Assembly (NCBI RefSeq): GCF_001659605.2
Contig: NC_035161.2
Span: forward strand, 4,048,265 to 4,112,264
Source: Manihot esculenta
Taxonomy: Eukaryota; Streptophyta; Magnoliopsida; Malpighiales; Euphorbiaceae
Direction: 5' to 3'
DNA: 64,000 nt
In this document: piece after piece, positions 21,731-45,672 of the stretch
Numbering within the stretch: the first letter of the stretch is position 1
Layout: each line of letters starts with the position of its first letter
The notes under the pieces: model-generated
Databases searched by the model: none
What the model saw: the letters and a program-made list of their open reading frames with translations, nothing else
What the model was told of the DNA's origin: nothing
Program-made: the position numbers and the translations under genes

Positions 21731-23830
21731 TTTTTATGTTTAGTTTAATTTTAATATTTTCATATTATATATATATTAATTTTTTAGCTTATTATTATTT
21801 ACGGGATTACTAATGGTTAGAATTACTTATGGTTTAGCAGAATCATGTTATTTTATGAGATTTTTTTTTTTGAGAACTTAAATTTATTTAATGACGAGAA
21901 ATCTGTGATTTTTATTTATATTTTATTTGTGCAGATTTCAGTCTTTCAGGGTATGCTCCAAAACTTTATGAGATCAAATATAATGTTAAAAGTTGTTATG
22001 AATTGATACGTTGTTGTGGATTTGTTATCATGGATTTGATATGTTGTGGTGGATTTATTATGTGGAATTGTGATTTTTATATGTACTTTTAAATTTTATA
22101 TGGATTTATATATATTTTTTTGGCATTGTTATTATGTGTGGAATGCTTATGGAATTATTATACTGCAATTGGAAGTTGAAAATTAAAAAATTTGTAAACT
22201 TTGGTTTGTTCCTTATGTTCGGTTTAATTCAATCTGTGTTAAATATTTATTCATTTTTTCAATTTTTCTGAACAGAATCAAATGAATGCTATGCCCTATT
22301 ATGATGTGGCCTTCCAATCTATAGAATGTGAAACTGATTCTGCAATTACGCATGCTACTCTTCGAAGTACACCAACTGTAGCTATTTTTGATATTTTTTC
22401 ACAAATTCGATATGTATTCTTCCATCGGATCCCACATCAGGTCAATGTTCTTATTAATATGGTAGCTAAGTTTTGTTTAAGAAACTTATTACCTCCAAAT
22501 TGGCATCAGTATAAGTAAGCGATTTGCGATCATTTTTATAATTATGAATTTGTTGTGTAAGACAGTCACATGCATGCAATGCAATGTTTTTATTTTTTCA
22601 AAAAACAAACAATTGGATGTATTAATTTAAGCCCATTTTTATCCGAAATTTTAATTTAAGGAGATTTATAATTTAGTTTCTGAATATTGCCATCATTAAT
22701 AAGTTAGTCCCTTTATTTTTAAAAATTTATTAAAACGTCCTTATCTTATCTTTTCTCTCCGTCAACAAAATAATCGTTCCGTTTATTTTTGTTGTTAAAA
22801 ATATAGCAAAAAATCAAATTATCCCTTGTTTTTCCTCTTTCTCATTTTTTTCTTCTTTTCTCTTCTTTTTTTCCTTTTTCTTTTTATCCTTCATCATCAT
22901 AATTTTCTTTTTTTTCTTCCTTTTTGAGAAGAGGAAGAGAGACTATTTTATTGACGAACAAAATGATATTTTAATAGATATGAGAAAAGATAAAAATATT
23001 TTAATAAATTTCTAAAACTATAGGGACCGACGTGTAAATAATAGTAATATCTAATGAATAAATAAAAGGTTTTATTTAAGAGTAAAATTAGATTTTAAAA
23101 TTTTTTTTTTATTATTTATTTTTTTTAACGAAAAAGAAGATAGAAGGACTATTTTGTTAATTGGGAAAAAAATATTTTAATAAATTTAAAAAATTATAGA
23201 AACTTAAAGTTCGTTGATCTATCCACTTTTAGTTTATTAAAAACTTCATAAATAAATATAGATTATTTCGAGAGTTCATAAAACTTGGAAGGGGATGGAC
23301 TGTGAAAGGGAGATGGACGAAATAAGGTCAGAGTGTCAAGATGATTTTTCATCCTATTAGAAAGCATATGGTTTTTTGATTGACACAGCTTCTCAATAGG
23401 GACAGTGAATTAATCACGTGAACCGGGATGAATTGATGGAGCAGTGTGCTTGTGGTTGAAGGTCCTGTAACAAAGATGGATTTGACATCTGCTTTGTTTG
23501 TCTTTCCTTTTTGTTTTTTTAGTTTGTGTGTATAGTCTGTTGGAGTTTATAGTTCGATTCTGTTTTGGCCTTGCATGTTGGGTAGCAAGTAAGCTATTAT
23601 TTCTGATGTCTACCACCTGTTCGTTGTAATGTCACAATGACATTTTCTGGCCTTTCCAGCTTTTTTAGTCTATTTTTATGTGCCATCTTCACCAATGTAT
23701 ATATCTTTGGCCACGTTTGCCCCCTTTTGGTAAGTTTATGGGCTGAGCATGTGAAATAATACAAACTGCTTCTTGTGTTTAGTTTGAAAGTTTGAGTTTT
23801 CTGTTTTTGAGCCTTTCGTATGAATTAGTT
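21731..23830. other. Intergenic AT-rich DNA with possible transposon debris
   Basis: No gene recognised. A 78-codon open stretch at 22282-22518 (with YVFFHRIPHQVNVLINMVAK) vaguely resembles the end of a retroelement RNase H domain but is too weak to assign. 22660-23090 holds TTAGTCCCTTTATTTTT-type sequence like that in old MITEs. Confidence 0.4.
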
Positions 23831-23839
23831 TGATATTTC

Positions 23840-26140
23840 TTGAGCCATGATATCCTTAGTTTGGAACAGCCAGGGAATTGGGCAACCGCGGACAGTGCGA
23901 GCCCTACGTGAGCTCCTTTGTGAATATCGCCCTTGTATAGTTTTCCTTATATAAACTAAATAGAGACGGGAGTATATCACAATATTGCAATGCAGTGTGG
24001 ATATCCTCACTCATTATTTGTTGATCCTGTTAGTATTAAAGGTGGTTTATCTCTTTGGTGGGCTAATTAGATTGACTTGGATCCTCTCTATTTATACCAA
24101 AATTTTATAGACTGTTTTATCACTCTGCGGATACTAAGTAGTGTTGGAAAATGATTTGTTTATAGGTGTGCTGATAAAGTACATAGGGATGGCTTATAGG
24201 ATGATTTAGCTGCTTTAAACCAATTATGTCTCTGCCGTGGTGTTGCACCGGTGATTTTGATGCTATTCGCTCCTCTACAGATAAATTGGGCAGGTGTACC
24301 ATGATTGCTTCCTAGATATTGAGCTTTAATACTTTTGTCTCGGATTGTGCTTTATTGGATTTGCCATGTACTAAGCCTTCATTCACTTGGTTTAATAAGC
24401 GTTTTGGCACCCATTCTATACAAGAGACATTGGATAGAGCCTTGGTATCAATAGAGTGTCAACGATGTTTTCCGTGAGCTCACCTTATAAACAAAGCTCT
24501 AGTCGGGTCAGATCACATGCCTCTAATTTTGTTTTTGGATCCACCTCCAGCTAAGCATAATTTTTTATTTCGCTTTAAAGCTAAGTGGTTACTCCATTCT
24601 CAGTATTCTGGTTCTTTGATACTCTTTTGTGCAACGTTTGAAGGCTAGTCGGTCCTCTCTGAGCTAGTAACGTAGTAGCGTCTTTAGAGGTGATAATTTA
24701 AGGATGCAGTCTATTCAGCAATAGTTGGAGAATCTTTATTCCAAGCCTTTTGATGCTCAGAATGCAGTTTTAGAATCTTTTTTATTGTCTGCTCTCCTTG
24801 ACTTGCAACAATGAGATGAACTTCACTGGAAATAGAGATCTCAGTATAATGGTTGCAAGAAAGTGATCGCAATTCTAATTTGATCACCCTACATAAACGT
24901 CAATGTAATACTACATTGCAGAGTACCCTGATTTGTGGATTGAAGGTGATTTTGCGATACAATCTTTAGTGCGCAATTTTTTTCAACAGCTGTATATTGT
25001 TGGACAACTTTCTGGCAGTAGTGACATGGTCAGACTCATTCCCCACCTAGTCATGGATGAGATTAATGCTACACTTTTGACGTCTATTTCAGATGATGAG
25101 GTTAAGAAGGCTGTCTTTTGAGTTAAGCAGCACTAAAGCTCCTGGTCCCGATTGTTTTTCAGGTTCATTTTATCAAAGTAACTGGGATTTAATTACACTT
25201 GATTTGTATAATGTGGTGCGCAATTTTTATATCAAGGGATATCTAGTGAATGAATTTAATAGAATCAATATTGTTCTCATTTCAAAGTGTGTCAATCCAA
25301 TTGCTTTCTCTCAATATAGGCCTATTAGCCTTTGTAATTTTATTTACAAAGTTATTTCCAAGTCTCTGAACAATCAGTTGAAGCTGTGGATGACTTCTCT
25401 TATCTCACAGACCAAGCTGTTTTCATTTCACATTGTGCCATTTAGGATAACATTATTATTACTTATGAAGTGTTTAATTACCTTAAAACTTCTCACAGTA
25501 AATTTTATGCCATGGCAATAAAGCTGGATATTCACAAAGCATATGAGAAAGTGGAGTGGTCTTTTTTGCAACAGGTCCTACAACATATGGGTTTCGCTGA
25601 TCAAGTTGTGTAGTTATTAATACAGTGTGTCACTACAATTTATTTTTCTATTCTCGTGAATGGAGTTCCTACTCCACCTTTTTCTCCATCCAGGGGATCA
25701 AACAAAGGGATCATTTATCTTCATACCTTTTTTTGTTTGTATCTCAAGCTTTTTCTTATTTGATTATGACTGTCGGGGCATATGGTCGTCTTTAGGGTTT
25801 GTAGATTTCTCACTATGCTCCTCTTTCTAATATTTTGTTTGCTGATAATACTTTGCTTTTTGCTAAGGCGACTAGAAGAGAGACTGGTTATTTATTGGAT
25901 ATTATAAAATCCTACTCTTCAACTTCTAGTCAATGCGTTAACTTAAGTCTCATATTTATTTTAGTCGGCTAACACCATTGTCTCTCAAACTTGATCTTTC
26001 CCAGGTTTGCATGCCAACAATAAGAGGGTATGATTAACTTGCTTTCGATGTAGGAAACTTATCCTTTCTATAACCAGTGTAGATCTTTCTGGAGGTGGCT
26101 TTATTGCGCCCAAATGGTGGTGGCAAGGAGCGACTGAGGA
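23840..26140 (+). pseudogene. LINE (L1-type non-LTR retrotransposon), heavily decayed
   Basis: Plus-strand fragments in several frames follow the L1 ORF2 order. An endonuclease-like start (LSLVWNSQGIGQPRTVRALR) is at about 23849, more endonuclease residues near 24500, and then RT: SSTKAPGPDCFSGSFYQSNW (25125-25185), NIVLISKCVN, QYRPISLCNFIYKVISK (25312-25362), a KLDIHKAYEKVEW-like motif near 25522, and a degraded FADD region near 25835. Many stops and frameshifts rule out activity. No poly(A) tail or target duplication was recognised. Confidence 0.82.
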
Positions 26141-26251
26141 AGCTTCATCCTCCCTTTCTATGAGCTGCTTCTTTCTCAGCTTCATCTTCCCTTTCTATGA
26201 GCTGCTTCTTTCTCAGCTTCATCTTCCCTTTCTATGAGCTGCTTCTTTCTC
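26141..26251 (+). repeat. Tandem repeat, three 37-bp units
   Basis: The unit starts AGCTTCATCTTCCCTTTC and ends TTCTTTCTC. Three head-to-tail copies are nearly identical (one C/T difference in the first). It lies at the end of the LINE relic. Confidence 0.9.
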
Positions 26252-26887
26252 CATTGATCTACTAGATCCGGAGCTTGCATGCGATTTTCTCACCGATTTC
26301 ATCTCCTCTTCGTTTCTGAAATCTTTAGGTTCAATGTTGAAATTGGTTTGCTCCTTGCTCTTCAATTGGTTTTAATTTTAACTAATATGATAGATTAAAA
26401 TATATTGAATTTTAATGAGCTTCTCATGAATAATATGAGCAGCCAAAAACGTAGATTAATATGTAGAACAATGTTGTGGTCTCCGTTGCCACAAGTAACA
26501 TTCCTCTTTTAAGTTTCATTTTGGTTAAGAGCAAAGAAGAAACCAAAATCAAGAAGGGCTTCCTTAGATTTGCCTGTAGACAATACCATGATAGTGACCT
26601 ACCACCTCGATTATTCCCAGGTCACTTTCTTTCAGTAGCACCAAATCTTTGTGTACAAGCATCAACAGCAGAAGGAAATGGAAACCAGACTAGAATAAGC
26701 TTTCAATGTTAATATTTATAAATTATAATAAATGGGGAGATTTCCAAATTCAAGATTTATTAACTATTAGGATGCAATTACAAATAGGGGTTTTTTCCTT
26801 TTAATTCTGTCCCAATACATAACAATAATAATAATTGAAAAAAAAAAACCCTGAGACTAGTTGCTCTAGGTGATACTAGACCTCCCT
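26252..26887. other. Intergenic stretch and 3' UTR of the poly(A) polymerase gene
   Basis: A plus-strand open stretch of 78 codons (26476-26712, with FACRQYHDSDLPPRLFPGHF) is not AT-biased like its surroundings and might be a gene fragment, but I do not recognise it. 26713-26887 is the probable 3' UTR of the minus-strand poly(A) polymerase gene. Confidence 0.4.
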
Positions 26888-38662
<11,775 letters not shown>

Positions 38663-39300
38663 ACGCAACTCTTTTCACAAGTTTTGTTACTCTTCTGTTT
38701 TTCCCTTTTTCTTTTTCTTTTAATTTTCTACTTTTCTCTCTTTCTCTTAGCTTTTGAATATGTGTATATCAGGCACAAAATTTATTCATGATATCTTCCA
38801 CACACATGTTAAAAGAAAAGGAGAAACAAAATAAGAAAGGGGACAAAAAACTAAGAATGAAAAAATAATTGTTGACTGTACAGTACTTGGGAGAAGACTG
38901 CTACCATAATTTTGGACCATAACACAAGCAACCCCGAAACTCTCTTAAAGCATACACAAAAAAAGAAAACAGCAAACCCTAAATTCAATTGTATTATAAA
39001 TATAATATAACCATAAGAACAGAATACAGCAGAATTTAGGGCGTCCCGAATGGGGAAGAAAACCCTAAACCTAATTTAATTTAAACAGCAGAGCTCAAAT
39101 ATACACAGAAAAGGGGGCGAAACTAGCGCTGTCACTTTATTAAGGATCTGTTCCTGTTCTGGTGAAATTTTCCGACCATGGCGAACAATTGAGTCTCAGA
39201 GCTTCAAATGGAACCTGAAAATGATACACTGTCAGATACACATACACCTATCCATAACACGCAGAGAAAGGGGGAGACGCTCACTCTGAGACGCGGAAAG
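38663..39300 (-). promoter_or_regulatory. 5' leader and upstream region of the poly(A) polymerase gene
   Basis: Upstream of the start codon (38660-38662) is a T/A-rich leader. On the minus strand a possible 5'-UTR intron ends at ...CATTTTCAG near 39216 and could start at GTGAGCG near 39285. A short upstream ATG (GCCATGGTCGG, near 39178) precedes the main start and could act as a uORF. These are sequence-only guesses. Confidence 0.4.
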
Positions 39301-39599
39301 AAATAGCCAATGAGTTGATCGGGAGAGGTTGCCCTTAATGATTTTTCCTTTTCTTTGGGCAAGTATAAAAAACTCTTGGTTTCTTTGGTTTTTTAAGTAA
39401 GGTATGTGTTCAAATTGAAATGCTTATAATCACTAGCATCTATTTTAATATAATTTTTGCCTTTCTAATTAACAGTATTACTATTTTTTTTATAGCATTT
39501 AAAAATTATTATTATTCATTAAAAGTGTACTATTTCATATAAATTTAACTAAATATATATATATATATACAATATAATAAGTCTTACTGTTACGAGCGA

Positions 39600-40060
39600 G
39601 CATTATTCAGTTCAAATCGAAAAATTGACCAAATCAAATTGATTTGAAAATTTGGTTAGAATTTTATATATTTCGATTCGGTTTGATTTTTAATTTCAGA
39701 AATTTTAATTATTTCGGTTTGATTCGGTTTTGATCAGAAAAAAATCGAAAAAATTGAACCAAACCGATTAGTGATAATAATATATTTTTTCAATGAGAAA
39801 TTAAATCATATTAAAATTAAAATATTTTAATTAAATTTTAAAATATTAAAAATAAAGTGTAAAAAATAAAAAAATATTAAAAATTAAAACCGATCAAACC
39901 GAACCGAATCGAACCGAATCAGACCGATTTGATTCTATTCGATTCCTGACCAAAATCGATTCGATTCGATTTTCATAAATACTAAAATTTTAATTTTCAG
40001 TTTATTCAATTCAATTCAATTTTGACCGAACCGACCAAATGGTCATCCTGCTTACCATTT
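39600..40060. repeat. Fold-back MITE-like repeat rich in GGTTCGATTCGG motifs
   Basis: The left part (TTCAGTTCAAATCGAAAAAT, TTCGATTCGGTTTGATTT) and right part (AACCGAACCGAATCGAACCG, ATTTTGACCGAACCGACC) are complementary, giving a long imperfect hairpin around an AT-rich middle. AT microsatellites flank both sides (39555 and 40068). No clear target duplication was found. Confidence 0.5.
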
Positions 40061-40139
40061 CAGAAAATATATATATATATATTATAAGTCAATTACTACA
40101 GTTGCAAAAGTAGCAATCGATAACAGTGTTTTGACTCCT

Positions 40140-41030
40140 TTACCCTCTACCTGCATCTCCTCTCAGGTATCTTTAGCTTCTGCCTTAATTGATTTGAAGT
40201 TTCTAAAATTACCCTTCCACTAGCCTTTTCACAGTGTCCTTTTGTCCGGTTCAATCTTCTTTTCCTTTCACCGAAACGGCAATGTTTCATAGAAACTATT
40301 TCAGAGCTTTTTGCTTCTTCTCTCGGCGGTGCATGGCCATTCTCTCGCGGTTCTGTCATCTCTCCGTGGGAACTATGGTCGCGTCCTTGCGCAGGTCTAT
40401 CCGTTGCGCAGGTCTACCCGTCAGCGTCCGCCTCTACAATGTCTCACCTTTGCGCCTTCTGAAACCCCCTTTTCTCACTTCTCCCCGTCCAAGTATTTCA
40501 ACGTCTTTGCGCGCGTCTACATGGAATTCTCCTTTGCAATATCTCACTATTGTGCCTTCAAAAACCCATTTCGTGCTCGCTACCCCAGATTCAGCCCGTA
40601 CCATGTTTCTTTCTTCTTTTCATTAATCTATTTTAGCGTTTTCACGCGCGTTTGTCCGCGCGGTGTTCTTCTCAGTGGTGTCTCGTTGTTCCGCCCTTGA
40701 AAGTCTCTTTCTTGCTCGCCGCCACAACTTTCAGCCAACATGTTTTTCTTTTCTCCCCGTCTATGTGTGAGAGCGTGGCTGACTTCGTCTATGCACTGAC
40801 GTGAATTTGTGAGGGCGTGGCTGTCTACGAGTCTATATTTTGCCGTCCATTGTTTTAATGACTACATATTTCAGTTCTTTTATATTCTTTCTTGCTTTAA
40901 CCATTTCGAACGAAACTAGTTTTATAATAAAAATAAGTGAATCCACCCAAATCAAATAAATAAAACTATACACAAACCATGTTGAGAGATTGTGATGACT
41001 TGCATAATCTCCTGCAAGCCAACAAAACAT
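40140..41030. repeat. GC-richer island with degenerate tandem units of about 100-130 bp
   Basis: Between 40310 and 40740 related blocks recur: a GCGCAGGTCTAC / CGCGCGTCTACATG / CGCGCGTTTGTCCGCG start, then TCTCACCTTTGCGCCTTCTG or TCTCACTATTGTGCCTTC, then a CTCGC...CCCAGATTCAGCC-type end. The 130-codon plus-strand frame (40234-40626) reflects this periodicity; I do not recognise a protein. The remainder to 41030 has nothing identifiable. Confidence 0.4.
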
Positions 41031-43001
41031 AGAGGAAATCTAAAAAAACGCTTGGACTGAAACTCAAATTGAGAAAATCACTTGCAAACTAAGAAAGGAT
41101 TTTCTCGCTCTAGCAGATTAAAGAGAGTCTTCTTATTTTTTATATGTTAAATCAGTCAAATGGTTGTTTGGGTTTTCTTTGTTCATGGCTTGATGAGAAT
41201 CTCACTGTATTTATAAAATTTTAAAATTGTTGGATTGTTATTTCTTCTTTTCTTTTGGCTCTATGAACAATGATTGTGTTAATTTGGTAGGGGAATGGAC
41301 AGAGTGACTAGGTGTGGGATCACTAAGCATTGTTTGGGGAAGTAGAGACTATGACTGGGAATTAGGAAGAGGAAATGGAGTCTAGAATGACATCTTAGTA
41401 ATAGTTGACCAGGAACTTTCCAGAATCATGTCCACCACTCCAACAATCCATGGGCACCAATAGCCAACAAGACAGCAATAGAAAGGAAAGAGCCATTGTC
41501 GGCAACCAAGCTTTTCTAAGACCAAAATCCAGGTACCAACTATCACAACTAATAAAGAGAAAATTCCAAAATCAAAGCTCAAGGAAGCAACAGGGAAAGC
41601 AAGAGAAAAAAAAAAAGAACAAATCAAAACAAAACTAACCCAAAGCAACCCAAACTAAAGCCTACAGCTCCAGTATCCGCAATTGAGATCAGAAATGAAA
41701 ATACGATACTATGATATTTTCAGTTTCATATAGTCATCTGCAATTTTAAAGAGATATCTTGCACTTTGGTATGGAATTATCCATATTTCTCATTATTTCT
41801 AACAAAATTAACTATGGGAGAATTGAGAAACAATTCATATAAATCAGAATATCAACACTTCATACTTAAAAGTTTAATAAAATCAAACTATTTGTGAATT
41901 ATTTGATACTCGACTTAATAAAAAATTTAATCGAGCTCAGTTTATTTTTTTAAAAAATTGAGTTTAAATTTAATTTTTAAACTCGTTTAGTAAATAAGCA
42001 AAATTTAAATTTAATAATATTCGATTCGTTAATACGTGTGAGCTCGACTCATTACTAAATTTATAAGTAAATTCATTGAAAAAAGTCATGATTGTAAACA
42101 AATTCAATTATATGCTCAAACTCAATAAATAAGCTTGTGGGTTTGGGTTAAATTATCTGTAATTGACCCAAATATTCATATTTGTTTTTATTTTATAAAT
42201 TTGAATTATATTTATTATAAATATGATTTTTATAAAGATAATACAATCTAAATGATAATAGTTAGTGAATAAAATTATTTCTAATTTAATTTTAAATTTA
42301 TTCTAAAAAAATTAAGTTAATGTCATGACGATACAAGGAATAACTCTAATATACTAAATAATAAATATGTTCTTAATAATAAAATAATAAATACCATATA
42401 GAACATTATAAATACTCTTTGATAGAAAAAGTATAAATACTTCCTTATAATTATAATATAGGTAATATTATCTTAAATATTCAATCAATTTTAATATATA
42501 TATATATTGTTGATTTATATATTTCTAACCTTGATGCAGTAACTATAATATTAGTCTATATAGTTTTCTCCCATAATATATTTTTTTACTTTCACACTCT
42601 TTTTGTATTTTTAAATTAATTTTTTAAAAAATTTCTTTCTTATTTTGCTATCGTTAATATATTTAAATATGTAACTTTTGATTATTTCATATTTGTTATT
42701 GTTCAATTAAATTTCATAAAATTAAAATGTACCTATAATTTAGATATAAATCAATATAATAAAATTTATATATGATTTATGTAATTAAATTTATTATACT
42801 TATATGAATATATTTATTCCACATATAATATTTTGTAATTGTATTATATATATAGTAATTTTTTTAACATATATAATAATTTAATATAAATAATATATTT
42901 GAATTAAAAGTAAATGATAATATATTAATAATTTAATAATTACTAATTGAACTTGTTATTAAATTCAGTTGATTTGTATTATTTAATGGAATTATTTATT
43001 A
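41031..43001. other. AT-rich intergenic DNA
   Basis: No gene seen. 41880-42170 contains TCGAGCTCAG / GTGAGCTCGACTC motifs typical of old non-coding repeats. Related AT-rich sequence resumes at 44700, so the Tat structure at 43.0-44.7 kb may have inserted into it. Confidence 0.45.
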
Positions 43002-43432
43002 TTTAGACGAGGCCGAACCCAAGAGAATAATGCTGGCCCAAAACCCATGAAACATCTCTTTAGCCGACTAGTCCAGCATCTCAAGCCTTGACCTAGATAC
43101 GCAGGGCAGGCTGGATCCACCCCAAGCCCAAGTCTGACGGGAGATAATCCAGTCCGGTGATATGACGTGAGGAAAAATAGCTGGCCCAATCACTTCTTAG
43201 CCCTACTCGCATGCGCGCTAAGGGAATTAAATGATCGCCTGGCGTGGAAAGGGGCTCTAACACACCCGTATGTACGGATCTGAATGACAGAGACAGGTGA
43301 CACTGTAGCAGAGAGACGGTTAGACGTCACTAGCAGGCAAAAGGGAAAGAGATAAAAAGGAAGGAACATCTTCCTCTCCAATTAAACTTACACAATCACT
43401 GTAAAACCCTTTTTCTGGATTTTAGAACATCA
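43002..43432 (+). repeat. Left Tat LTR, plus orientation (outer end uncertain)
   Basis: Ends ...GGATTTTAGAACATCA at 43432. Clear homology to the reverse complement of 44237-44697 begins near GACGAGGCCG at 43006. Weaker AT-rich similarity may extend to about 42970. Confidence 0.8.
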
Positions 43433-44159
43433 ATTGCTTCTGAGGGTTTCCCGCTCCATCGTACATTGCCATGGATAGCATCATGAACTTCTTGGGATGG
43501 TCTCCTGGAGATCCACCCTGAAAAAAGGTGAAGATGTTGGCAGGAGGGCCTGACTGTGGTCTTTTGCCCCCAGCTCAGCCAAGAGTTGCTCTTTCATCTT
43601 CAGCAACTTCTGATCTACATCTACCTCCTCTTGCCTCGGCCTCTTCTCCAGGCGATACCCATCCCTCCATTCTTCACTCTTCGTCCTCCTTGCTGTTCTT
43701 GCAGAGTAGCTCTCTGCCTCATCATTCTCAATGAGCTCTCTCACCCTTCTCCCTCGAGCCCTGGCTGCTGGCTCTTCTTCTCTATCAGCTCCTCCGCTCC
43801 CTTTTCCAGTCCTCCAGCTACTTTGCTGAGGGATTTGATGGTTGAAGATGGGTTGAGACTCGGTGGTGTGGACCCCTTCAGCTACAGGGGTATACTTAGT
43901 GGGGTATTAAGACCCCTCTGCTGCATTATTTGCCATAGCCAGTGGGCAGTATTCTGTAGTTAAAGTGACATGGTCTAAAGCTCTTTGTTGGACATGGTGG
44001 TTCTAGGTACATTCCCTGCGAGTTCGGCGAGGGATTAAACAGCACTAGTGGTTGGTTGAAAGGGGTTGTAGGACTCGAAAAGAAGAACTGCTGCCCTTCT
44101 TGAGCAGAGTTCATGTCGTTTAGGGTGTTAATGATGTGGTTTTCGTTATTGTTTGCCAT
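43433..44159 (-). pseudogene. Tat gag N-terminal fragment
   Basis: The minus-strand start ATG is at 44157-44159 (MANNNENHIINTLNDMNSAQ), matching the start of the Tat gag at 11657. After frameshifts, MRELIENDEAESYSARTA and DQKLLKMKEQLLAELGAKD are found at 43481-43744. The fragment stops at 43433 where the left LTR begins. It encodes only the coiled-coil N-terminal part of gag. Confidence 0.82.
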
Positions 44160-44217
44160 GTGGATCTCAGTCGGTATTGCAAGAATGGAACTTCGATGAT
44201 GAAAAGATCTTCTTCAT

Positions 44218-44235
44218 TCCTACAGACGGCGCCAA
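44218..44235 (-). other. Tat primer binding site (second copy)
   Basis: Minus-strand TTGGCGCCGTCTGTAGGA lies next to the right LTR, matching the PBS of the copy at 11717-11734. Confidence 0.6.
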
Positions 44236-44236
44236 T

Positions 44237-44697
44237 TGATGTGCTAAGATCCAGAAAAAGGGTTTTACAGTGGTTGTGTAAGCTTGATTGGAGAGGAAGA
44301 TATTCCTTCCTTTTTATCCCTTTCCCTTTTGTCTGCTACTGCTACTGATGTCTAACTGCCTCTATGCTATAGTGACACCTGTCTCTGTCGTTCAGATTTG
44401 TATGTATAGGGTGTTAAAGCCCCTCTCCACGCCAAACGACCATTTAATTCTCCTCAGCACGTATGCGAGCAGGGCTGCGAAGTGACTGAGCCAACTATTC
44501 TCCCTCACATCACATCACCGGGTTGGATTATCTCCCGTTGGACTTGGGCTTGGGGTGGATCCAGCTTGCCCCGCGTGTTCAGGTCAAGACTTGAAATGCT
44601 GAACCCATCAGCTAAAGGGAGGTTTCATGAACTTTGGGCCGGCGTTATTCTCTTGGACCCGGTCTCGTCCAAAGTAAAAGAAGTCCGGCGATCATCA
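44237..44697 (-). repeat. Right Tat LTR, minus orientation (5' LTR of the gag fragment)
   Basis: Plus-strand start TGATGTGCTAAGATCC; the outer end is taken at GATCATCA (44694-44697). Its length, about 461 bp, is close to the 477-bp LTR at 11736-12212. Confidence 0.82.
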
Positions 44698-45053
44698 CAT
44701 TATAAAAATAATTCGATTTAATTTTCAAACGAATCTTAATTTTTATATTATAACTCGAAATCAACCATTTTAATAAATTCATTTTTGAGTTTAAATGAAT
44801 TTTAAAAGAATTAAATTTAAATTGAATTTAAACTTAATAAAATTTAATTGAATCAACGTAAGTAAAATTCGTATAAAATTTCATGAATTAAACTTAAACT
44901 TTCTAAATCAGCTTGATTTAATTACATCTCTATCTATACCATACGCAAGATCCTAAAAAACAAACACCGGAGAGACACTCCCACACACACAATCAATATT
45001 ACGTAAACAATCATTTCATAATGTTCCAAGACAACAGTGAATTAGTAGGCTTC
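44698..45053. other. AT-rich spacer
   Basis: No feature seen apart from AT-rich sequence like that at 41.9-42.2 kb. The last 5 bp (GCTTC) are the target duplication of the solo LTR. Confidence 0.5.
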
Positions 45054-45667
45054 TGTAACAGTCCGGACGTGATCCCCGACACTGTTACCGCTCACGGCCC
45101 AGGGCTATCCCTCGCCTGGCCCTCTCGCCACCTCGGGCTTTCCACTGGCATCATGAGCAGCTCTTAACATCCCTTCACCCTCACGGGTTCCAGGCAGGAT
45201 TTGTCCCCTTGGGTTCTCGTCAAACGCATCCTTCCCCAAGTGGATTTGGCCCAAATTTCCCTTTGGAAATTAGGTCGCCTCCCCCACTACTCGAACCCTT
45301 GACCTCCCACTTTAAGGGAATAGTCTGGTGAGAGTGAGTACCAATTGTTCCATTCTAAAACTACTAAACTGTAACGTAAACATAAACTACCACATTACAA
45401 ACATACGTCACTTAATCTTTACCCTGCTGACTTCTGAGCTCTGACTTAAACCTGCAAACCTGGGGTTAGGGGAGAGGGGTGAGCTAAAAAGCCCAGTGAG
45501 TAGAAACATAGAAAACAGTTCATTTAACACCATAAAATCAGTAAAAACCTTTTAGAAAACACATTTTACCCCTCTAGAAGCCTCTGGCATCTTCAGAAAT
45601 CCAGATTCCAACGGAGATTCCGCCGGAAGGTAGGGATTCCGATGCTGGAATCTAGCCGGGTATTACA
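45054..45667 (-). mobile_element. Solo LTR of a gypsy element (614 bp)
   Basis: On the minus strand it starts TGTAATACCCGGCTAG, the same start as the Tekay LTR at 6516, and ends GTCCGGACTGTTACA. It shares the CTCACTGGGCTTTTTAGCTC block with the Tekay LTR but is much shorter, so it is a different family. A perfect 5-bp duplication GCTTC flanks it (45049-45053 and 45668-45672) with no internal region, as expected after LTR-LTR recombination. Confidence 0.9.
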
Positions 45668-45672
45668 GCTTC

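Larger units (their letters stand above)
43002..44697. mobile_element. Rearranged Tat-type retroelement with inverted LTRs
   Basis: Two LTRs of one Tat family face each other: the left one runs plus-strand, the right one minus-strand. They are about 85% identical by eye, with mostly transition differences. Between them is a minus-strand 5' gag fragment with the PBS next to the right LTR. The left LTR is joined by its intact CA end directly to the middle of gag, at the codons equivalent to AGNPREHV in the copy at 10.9 kb. A normal element would have two direct LTRs and a complete interior. Confidence 0.85.

Noticed and set aside
45270..45310. tRNA-like CTCGAACCCTTGACC sequence
   Set aside because: It is internal to the solo LTR and lacks the rest of a tRNA cloverleaf.
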